Source of the DNA: JBBREP01 sp036501845
GTDB lineage: Bacteria > Actinomycetota > Acidimicrobiia > IMCC26256 > PALSA-610
Reading direction: 5' to 3'
Length of the DNA stretch: 64,000 bases
Assembly (NCBI GenBank): GCA_036501845.1
Contig: DASXZO010000028.1
Location: 23,039 to 87,038 of the forward strand
Positions 59,790 through 64,000 of this stretch are shown here, piece after piece. How positions within the stretch are numbered: the stretch's first letter is position 1; every line of letters starts with the position of its first letter. The notes beneath the pieces are model-generated. The model had not been told where the DNA came from and did not search any database. It saw only the letters and a program-made list of their open reading frames with translations. The translations under genes were made by a program, and so were the position numbers.

Positions 59790-60191
59790 CTAGGACCTGA
59801 TCGTGGTCTGCAGCCGCGTGGCAAGGTCCTCGATGTTCCTGTCGTGCTCGGCGAGGTCGATGACGAGGTCGTACACGGTACTGTTCGATGCGCGGCTCGC
59901 TGCGACACCGTTGATCTCGAGGAACACAGCCGTTGCGAGCCAGCCGAGGCGCTTGTTTCCGTCGACGAGCGGGTGGTTGCGCACGATGGAGTGAAGAAGT
60001 GCGGCGGCCTTCGTCCAGATGTCGGGATAGGCGTCGCGTCCGAGCACTGTCGTGCGCGGGCGTGCGGCCGCAGCGCCGAGCAGTCCGACATCGCGAACGG
60101 CCGGAGGTCCGCCAAAGAACGCCGTCGCGAGATCGATGAGGTCGTCGGTGTCGAGGAACTCGACGTTGCGTCTACCGACCAAGGCGATCAA
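59790..60191 (-). CDS. doc: Doc/Fic-family toxin
   Basis: This 133-residue death-on-curing protein has a FIC motif HPLVDGNKR at residues 73-81 (normally H-P-F-x-D-G-N-K-R), which in Doc phosphorylates EF-Tu. EFLDTDDLIDLA and VRDVGLLGAAAARPRT are typical of the family. The start TTG 60191 lies inside the antitoxin gene, overlapping it by 20 bases; a second TTG at 60182 is possible. The toxin lies downstream of its antitoxin, and coupling keeps the ratio fixed. Note the motif has Leu-Val where canonical Doc has Phe-x. Confidence 0.9.
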   Translation of the reverse strand: MIALVGRRNVEFLDTDDLIDLATAFFGGPPAVRDVGLLGAAAARPRTTVLGRDAYPDIWTKAAALLHSIVRNHPLVDGNKRLGWLATAVFLEINGVAASRASNSTVYDLVIDLAEHDRNIEDLATRLQTTIRS

Positions 60192-60384
60192 GCGCGTCGG
60201 CGTGGCGCGTCATGACTCGCCGCGCTGCCGCGGAAACGCGTTCACGATGCTCGCCGCGTGCGACGTATTCGCGAACGGCTCGCCTCGCCGCTTCCTGCAT
60301 CGAGATTCCGTCCGCGGCTGCGCGTTCCTGCAGCGCCGTTTGCTCGTCGTCAGTCAGCCGCAGCGTCATCGCCATGACCGGCAT
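60172..60384 (-). CDS. Ribbon-helix-helix antitoxin of the Doc pair
   Basis: This 70-residue protein starts MPVMAMTLRLTDDEQTALQE, an RHH strand (TLRL) and helix, followed by SMQEAARRAVREYVARGEHR and RRVMTRHADALDRLGR. The C-terminal helix should neutralise Doc. Start at ATG 60384 or 60375. A perfect inverted repeat lies directly upstream (60385-60401) and is the likely self-repression site. The toxin start is inside this gene. Confidence 0.85.
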   Translation of the reverse strand: MPVMAMTLRLTDDEQTALQERAAADGISMQEAARRAVREYVARGEHRERVSAAARRVMTRHADALDRLGR

Positions 60385-60401
60385 GGTATCAAAACGATAC
60401 C
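60385..60401. promoter_or_regulatory. Palindromic operator of the Doc toxin-antitoxin pair
   Basis: GGTATC-AAAAC-GATACC is a perfect 6-bp inverted repeat touching the antitoxin ATG. RHH antitoxins bind such palindromes and repress their operon. No Shine-Dalgarno site fits in the gap, so the transcript may be leaderless. Confidence 0.65.
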
Positions 60402-60523
60402 GCTCGGGGGCGGAATCGCGGCGCGGCCCGCGCTCCGCCCTCGCGACTCTCGGTGTGCTCGCGGCGCCAGATCCACACGCGCATGTGCAAGGCGCCACAT
60501 GTGGTGTTGAGCTCTGCGCGCTG

Positions 60524-60553
60524 TTGACTACAGCCTCATGGCTCGGCTCTACT
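60524..60553 (+). promoter_or_regulatory. Sigma70-like promoter for the secreted protein
   Basis: TTGACT (60524-60529), an 18-base gap and TCTACT (60548-60553) form a reasonable -35/-10 pair about 110 bases before the start at 60662. The 260-base region from 60402 to 60661 holds no other gene. Confidence 0.4.
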
Positions 60554-60661
60554 GTCCCCTCGGGCGGCGGCGATCCGGAGTCGGGTTGACGGCGATAGGC
60601 GATGGCGGGGCCGAAGTCCGATCGATCTGCGCGTTCGAAGAACCGAGACTTCAGGAGCCCC

Positions 60662-62260
60662 ATGTCTGTTCGGCCTGTCCGATTGTTCGCAGTCGCGATG
60701 ATCGCGACGTCCTGCCTGGCGGCCGCCGTCGGAACCGCGGGAGCTACGCCCGGTCCGGGGACCTTCACCAAGATCACCACACCCAGCGGCGCGACGTCGA
60801 CGTTTCACTACGCCAACGGCGCGACCAATCAGTTCGTCGTAGCCGGACAAACGTCGGCCGACGTCACGTCGGTCGACATCGATTGCGTGAATACGCCGGC
60901 ATTGGGTGGCCGGTTTTCGGTGTCGTTGGCAAGTGGTGTTCAGGTGACGGACGCCAGCTTCAGTGCAGTCGTCACCTATTCGAACCCAGCGGTGAATTGC
61001 CGGCTGCGTGCCATTCCTCTTGGCGTCGCTGTGCAGACCTCGTACCTCGGCTCGTTCACCGGACCGATCCTGTACACGGACGCCTTCTTGTCGCAGATCT
61101 CGAGTGGTACGACCTACGGGTATACCGCGATCAGCGAGGAAGCTGACGGCGCCGTCGAGCAGATCGACGCGGGCAACTGCGGTGTCGCCTTGGTGACGAC
61201 GATCGCGACACCGAGCATGGAGCAGCAGGGTGCGAGCGGGACCGGTTGCAGCCTCGCGCTCCCTCCGCAGAACCTGCCGAACGGCACTGCGAGTTCGATC
61301 AAGGTCGACGGGCACACCGCGTACCTGCCGTCCGCTGTGCACGACTACCTCATTGGCGCGCTCTCGCTCCCACTCGCGCAACCGGCATTGACCACGAGCT
61401 TTGCCGTCACCGCAGCGGGAGATACCACCGTCACCGAGTCAGCTCCACTGATGCGGTGCAGCGTGAGCGACACGTACCCACCGACCTCGACGTCGTGCCC
61501 GAACCTCGTATCGGCCGGTGTGAAGTTCACGCGTGTGAGCCAAACCATCCGCAGCGCGCACCAGGTGCGCGTCCGCGACACCTTCGTCTCGACCGACAGC
61601 GCGGCGCACACACTCGCGCTCGAGTATCAGCAAAGCGTCTCCCCTCCTCAGACCGGCGCCAACGGCTACGTGTTCCCGGGTCACGGCACGGCCTTCGCGG
61701 CGGCCACCCCGGGTCAGGTCGTGAGCGGTTTGGGTACCAAGGCCGCGACGATGCTCGTGCGCTCGGACTTGTACTCGATGGATGGCGACCCGGCCGCCGA
61801 GACGGATGCGCTCACGTGGTCGAAGGCGCCGTCACAGATCAAGTTCGCGCAGGCCGACCAATTCGACATGAACTATGCGCTCACAGTTCCGGCCGGAGGC
61901 ACTGCGTTCCTTGGCTTCGCCGATAGCCAGAACGTCACGACCGCAGGCGTGCAGAGCCTCGGCGCCCTCGCCGTCGGCGACATGTTGAACGCTCCGACCA
62001 TCACTTCGCCGGCCAACGGTGCGACGCTCAGTTCCACGTCGACCACGGTGACGGGCGCGCTCACCGCGGGGGCAAACGGTTTGCCGACAGCGGTTGCCGT
62101 CGCCGGCCACGCCGCGACGATCACGAAGACGAGCGCGACGGCGGCCACCTACAAGGTCACGTTCACCGAGGCAGCAGGCGCGCACACCTTCAACGCCACC
62201 GCAACCGATTCCGCCGGCAACACGAAGGCGTCAACGTCGATCACCGTGCACAACAAATAG
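60662..62260 (+). CDS. Secreted protein with C-terminal Ig-like domain
   Basis: This 532-residue exported protein has a signal peptide to about residue 30 (RLFAVAMIATSCLAAAVGTA, then cleavage near GATPGPG). The middle is beta-rich with Cys pairs (VDIDCVN, VNCRL, DAGNC, TGCSL, MRCSVSD, TSCPN) that could form disulfides. The C-terminal 90 residues (ITSPANGATLSSTSTTVTGA to TDSAGNTKASTSI) are a bacterial Ig-like domain. ATG 60662 was chosen because AGGAG precedes it by 5-6 nt. Large size and Ig repeat suggest a cell-surface or extracellular binding protein; function is unknown. Confidence 0.8.
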   Translation: MSVRPVRLFAVAMIATSCLAAAVGTAGATPGPGTFTKITTPSGATSTFHYANGATNQFVVAGQTSADVTSVDIDCVNTPALGGRFSVSLASGVQVTDASFSAVVTYSNPAVNCRLRAIPLGVAVQTSYLGSFTGPILYTDAFLSQISSGTTYGYTAISEEADGAVEQIDAGNCGVALVTTIATPSMEQQGASGTGCSLALPPQNLPNGTASSIKVDGHTAYLPSAVHDYLIGALSLPLAQPALTTSFAVTAAGDTTVTESAPLMRCSVSDTYPPTSTSCPNLVSAGVKFTRVSQTIRSAHQVRVRDTFVSTDSAAHTLALEYQQSVSPPQTGANGYVFPGHGTAFAAATPGQVVSGLGTKAATMLVRSDLYSMDGDPAAETDALTWSKAPSQIKFAQADQFDMNYALTVPAGGTAFLGFADSQNVTTAGVQSLGALAVGDMLNAPTITSPANGATLSSTSTTVTGALTAGANGLPTAVAVAGHAATITKTSATAATYKVTFTEAAGAHTFNATATDSAGNTKASTSITVHNK

Positions 62261-62357
62261 CGGCACTGCACGGCGTCGCCCACCAAGTCAGAAGCGCGAT
62301 CGGAGAGCGAAGCTGGAAATCGAGCGCGCAACATGGGTCGATCGCAATTCTCGACGG

Positions 62358-62524
62358 ATGAGCGATGACATCGAAGAGGGGGCGGCTCTGCTTCTCGACT
62401 TCCGGAAGTTGGACGACGTCTCAGCGTCGTGCCGTGCGCGGTTCAGGACGTTGACACGCGCGAGGTCTTCCTCGTGGCCTACGTGAACGAGCAAGCATTG
62501 CAACTCGACGTTCTCGATCCGTAA
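62358..62524 (+). pseudogene. hisI: Broken hisI (phosphoribosyl-AMP cyclohydrolase) fragment
   Basis: ATG 62358 opens MSDDIEEGAALLLDFRKLDD, the N-terminus of an actinobacterial-type HisI. The frame then shifts near 62427, and the neighbouring frame continues SVVPCAVQDVDTREVFLVAY and VNEQALQ before a stop at 62522-62524. HisI normally continues for about 80 more residues with its zinc and active-site motifs, which are absent. This is a frameshifted, truncated remnant of about 55 residues. The rest of the 427-base gap (62261-62687), apart from the element at 62667-62682, holds no gene that I can see. Confidence 0.75.
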
Positions 62525-62666
62525 CGGCAAGTCGAACGGCCAGTCTTGCGGGTGGTGGTCGTGGCGAACGCGTGCAGGTGATGTCCTCTCTTCACGCCCT
62601 CACAGGGCTCTGTCGACGATCCTGGGTCTTGCGATCGAGTCGGACATGCTTGCAAGCGACGGCCAC

Positions 62667-62682
62667 GTCAATATAAGTTGAC
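62667..62682 (+). promoter_or_regulatory. Inverted repeat spanning a -10 box
   Basis: GTCAA-TATAAG-TTGAC is a perfect 5-bp inverted repeat whose spacer is a near-consensus -10 box (TATAAG), 5 bases before the start at 62688. It would place a repressor exactly on the promoter of the following two-gene operon, possibly the small HTH protein encoded second. Confidence 0.5.
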
Positions 62683-62687
62683 ATGCG

Positions 62688-62909
62688 ATGGATCCCGTGA
62701 TCCTCGCGAGCGCGAGACGTCACGGGATCGCCGACGAGGAGATCTTGCACGCCTTCGAGCATCCAATTCGTGTATTCGAGTTCGACGATCTTGTGATGCT
62801 CATCGGACCGGACCACGCCGGCCGATTGCTCGAGGTCAGCGTTGCGGTTGGTGAGGGTGTCGACTTCGTCGTCCACGCGATGCCGGCTCGATCGAAGTTC
62901 CTGAGGTGA
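62688..62909 (+). CDS. DUF4258/BrnT-like small toxin candidate
   Basis: This 73-residue protein starts MDPVILASARRHGIADEEIL and has HPIRVFEFDDLVMLIGPDHA and LLEVSVAVGEGVDFVVHAMP. The pattern of helix then beta strands, with the His at the end (VVHAMPARSKFL), resembles small RNase-like toxins of the BrnT or DUF4258 kind. The GTGA overlap with the next gene is typical of toxin-antitoxin pairs in which the toxin comes first. No activity is proved; the identification rests on length, pattern and context. Confidence 0.65.
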   Translation: MDPVILASARRHGIADEEILHAFEHPIRVFEFDDLVMLIGPDHAGRLLEVSVAVGEGVDFVVHAMPARSKFLR

Positions 62910-63187
62910 CGCAAATGCCGAGGTCGATACAAGACATCCTCGATCACGCCGACGAGCTTGCGAAGCGCTTTGAGGACTACGAACCCGACAACGCGGACGA
63001 AGTAGGCGTGGCCGAACACCTTCTGCGTCGCGCCGCGCTTGCCCGTGCCCGGAGTGAACGCCAGATCGCCGACGCCGTGATCGAGGCCCGGCGCGCCGGT
63101 ATGTCATGGAAACGCATCGGGAGCGAGCTCGGAATTAGCGCCCAAGGCGCGCAACAGCGGTACGGCCCCGTCGCCGAGTCCGCTTAG
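62906..63187 (+). CDS. Small HTH protein, candidate antitoxin
   Basis: This 93-residue protein has an acidic N-terminal helical part (DILDHADELAKRFEDYEPDN) and a C-terminal helix-turn-helix (VIEARRAGMSWKRIGSELGI, SAQGAQQRYG). The start is GTG 62906, inside the stop of the toxin-like gene. The HTH would bind the inverted repeat at 62667-62682 and the acidic helix could neutralise the toxin. As a pair the genes look like a compact toxin-antitoxin module, though the family names are tentative. Confidence 0.72.
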   Translation: MTQMPRSIQDILDHADELAKRFEDYEPDNADEVGVAEHLLRRAALARARSERQIADAVIEARRAGMSWKRIGSELGISAQGAQQRYGPVAESA

Positions 63188-63254
63188 TGCCTGAAGCAAT
63201 CTGAGGGCGCGGCACAGCGTGTCGCGTGCGCGCTCGATGTGGGAGAGTCGAGTC

Positions 63255-63689
63255 GTGCCCACTCTCGAGTCTCGCCACTTCGCCTCACTGAAGATCCGCA
63301 CCGACCCCGACGGGCTTTACATGCTCGGCACGACGTCGGCGGGGAAGCGGATTATTCAAGAGCTCCTCGAGGTCGAGCTCACCGGTGAACGAGTGAACGG
63401 GCACATGATCGGCAACAGCGGCGCCGACTGGCTCGCAGTTGCCGGCGACGGCGAGGTCACGCTCGACATTCGTGTGCTGATCGAAACCAACGACGGTGCG
63501 CGCGTCTTCGTGCATCTGGACGGTCGTGCGAACTGGGCCGAGCAGCTTGGGCGAGGCGCGATTTTCTCGGTCGTGCGATTCGAGTCAGGTGATGAGCGTT
63601 ACGCGTTCGTCAACGGGCTGCGCCTCGTATCGAAGGGCGCAGTCGGCGACGGCGGCGCCGTGACGCACGAGATTTTCGAGCTTCTCTAA
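63255..63689 (+). CDS. DUF3237 family protein
   Basis: This 144-residue beta-rich protein has LYMLGTTSAGKRIIQELLEV, LTGERVNGHMIGNSGADWLA, VTLDIRVLIETNDGARVFVH and YAFVNGLRLVSKG, the DUF3237 pattern. The family is probably lipocalin- or barrel-like; the function is not established. GTG 63255 is used; in-frame ATG 63237 would add 6 residues. A GGGAG site lies about 10 bases before the GTG. It follows the toxin-antitoxin-like pair on the same strand. Confidence 0.82.
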   Translation: MPTLESRHFASLKIRTDPDGLYMLGTTSAGKRIIQELLEVELTGERVNGHMIGNSGADWLAVAGDGEVTLDIRVLIETNDGARVFVHLDGRANWAEQLGRGAIFSVVRFESGDERYAFVNGLRLVSKGAVGDGGAVTHEIFELL

Positions 63690-63861
63690 GTGCCGCCAAT
63701 CTCGCGAGCGGCGCTCGGGCGCCTGGGAGGGCGACGCGTAGCTCCAGTACGGGTTGTGCAGGCACGCGCGGCACGGACCGCACTCTACGAATGACCGCCT
63801 CGGGCTTCGAAGCATGTCGGTAGCGTGAGGCCGACGAGGCTGACGGAGGTGAACAAGCCCT

Positions 63862-64000
63862 ATGGCATTACGCCACGAAGCGCTCAGCGACGAGGAACAA
63901 GATGCCCAGACCGCGCTCGACCGGTCATGGAAAGGCGCCCGTCGAGCGCTTGCCGACCCGGAATTCCGAGCCGCGTTGGAGGAGTCGATTGCCCACGTGA
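63862..64000 (+). CDS. Start of a hypothetical protein, cut by window edge
   Basis: An open frame from ATG 63862 continues to the last base with 46 codons, opening MALRHEALSDEEQDAQTALD and reaching RALADPEFRAALEESIAHV. A GGAGGT site lies 11 bases upstream, a slightly long spacing. The charged helical opening is like many small regulators or antitoxins, but the rest is missing. The 172-base gap before it shows no other gene. Confidence 0.55.
   Translation, partial: MALRHEALSDEEQDAQTALDRSWKGARRALADPEFRAALEESIAHV

Noticed and set aside
63585..63815. A 76-codon minus-strand frame with CGPCRACLHN
   Set aside because: The Cys-rich segment is suggestive, but the frame overlaps the DUF3237 gene antisense and has no ribosome binding site.

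Overview
The window is high-GC, gene-dense DNA from an actinobacterium. GTG starts, ATGA/GTGA stop-start overlaps and families such as DUF3097, TIGR03086-type mycothiol-dependent isomerases, a free maltokinase-cap protein, class III CoA-transferases and DUF35/thiolase pairs point to Actinomycetota, and the mix looks most like class Acidimicrobiia. That placement is an inference from gene content. I see no rRNA, tRNA, CRISPR array or insertion sequence.

Layout. 1-4.2 kb: a partial unknown protein, an isoprenyl diphosphate synthase with a co-transcribed unknown, and two divergent cyclic-nucleotide-binding-fold regulators. 4.2-11.5 kb: catabolic enzymes (CoA-transferase, epimerase-like protein, TauD-type dioxygenase, amidohydrolase), then a translationally coupled pair resembling HpnA and HpnO of hopanoid side-chain synthesis. 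11.5-17.7 kb: a secreted 14-repeat protein, a lipoprotein hydrolase, and an MFS pump/MarR divergon with a double operator. 17.8-26.5 kb: a PatB-like lyase, a CNB-flavoprotein fusion, an AraC-VOC-UvrA-like cluster, a methyltransferase, a GAF-PP2C phosphatase and a cupin. 26.6-36.3 kb: CoA-transferase plus P450, a Tat-exported molybdenum hydroxylase with its 2Fe-2S subunit, and a tightly overlapping operon of di-iron protein, Cys-less thiolase, DUF35 protein and acyl-CoA ligase. 36.4-46.8 kb: a PadR-ABC exporter operon, small enzymes, an MFS/TetR divergon with a long palindromic operator, an ArsR-SRPBCC unit and a DUF3097 protein. 46.9-55.7 kb: a giant LuxR-type ATPase regulator, secreted and membrane proteins, and an unpaired dimethylformamidase-like large subunit. 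55.8-58.3 kb: the most interesting segment. 58.3-64 kb: housekeeping and unknown proteins, two toxin-antitoxin-like pairs, a hisI remnant, and a partial gene at the edge.

The segment at 55.8-58.3 kb looks like a minimal graspetide-type (ATP-grasp-modified) RiPP cassette. It holds a 30-residue peptide gene with a strong ribosome binding site and a PFFAR motif as in microviridin leaders, a perfect hairpin, an ATP-grasp ligase of the MvdC/MvdD kind with altered active-site motifs, and an MFS exporter overlapping the ligase but broken by one frameshift. The peptide's basic tail is unlike known graspetide cores, so the product would be new if the cassette is real.

Regulation is unusually legible here. 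Palindromes sit next to the MarR, TetR, PadR, ArsR and Doc-antitoxin genes, so each of these small circuits is probably autoregulated. The catabolic genes (two CoA-transferases, a P450, a Mo hydroxylase, and the thiolase/DUF35/ligase/di-iron operon) suggest growth on steroid-like, terpenoid or aromatic substrates through CoA thioesters.
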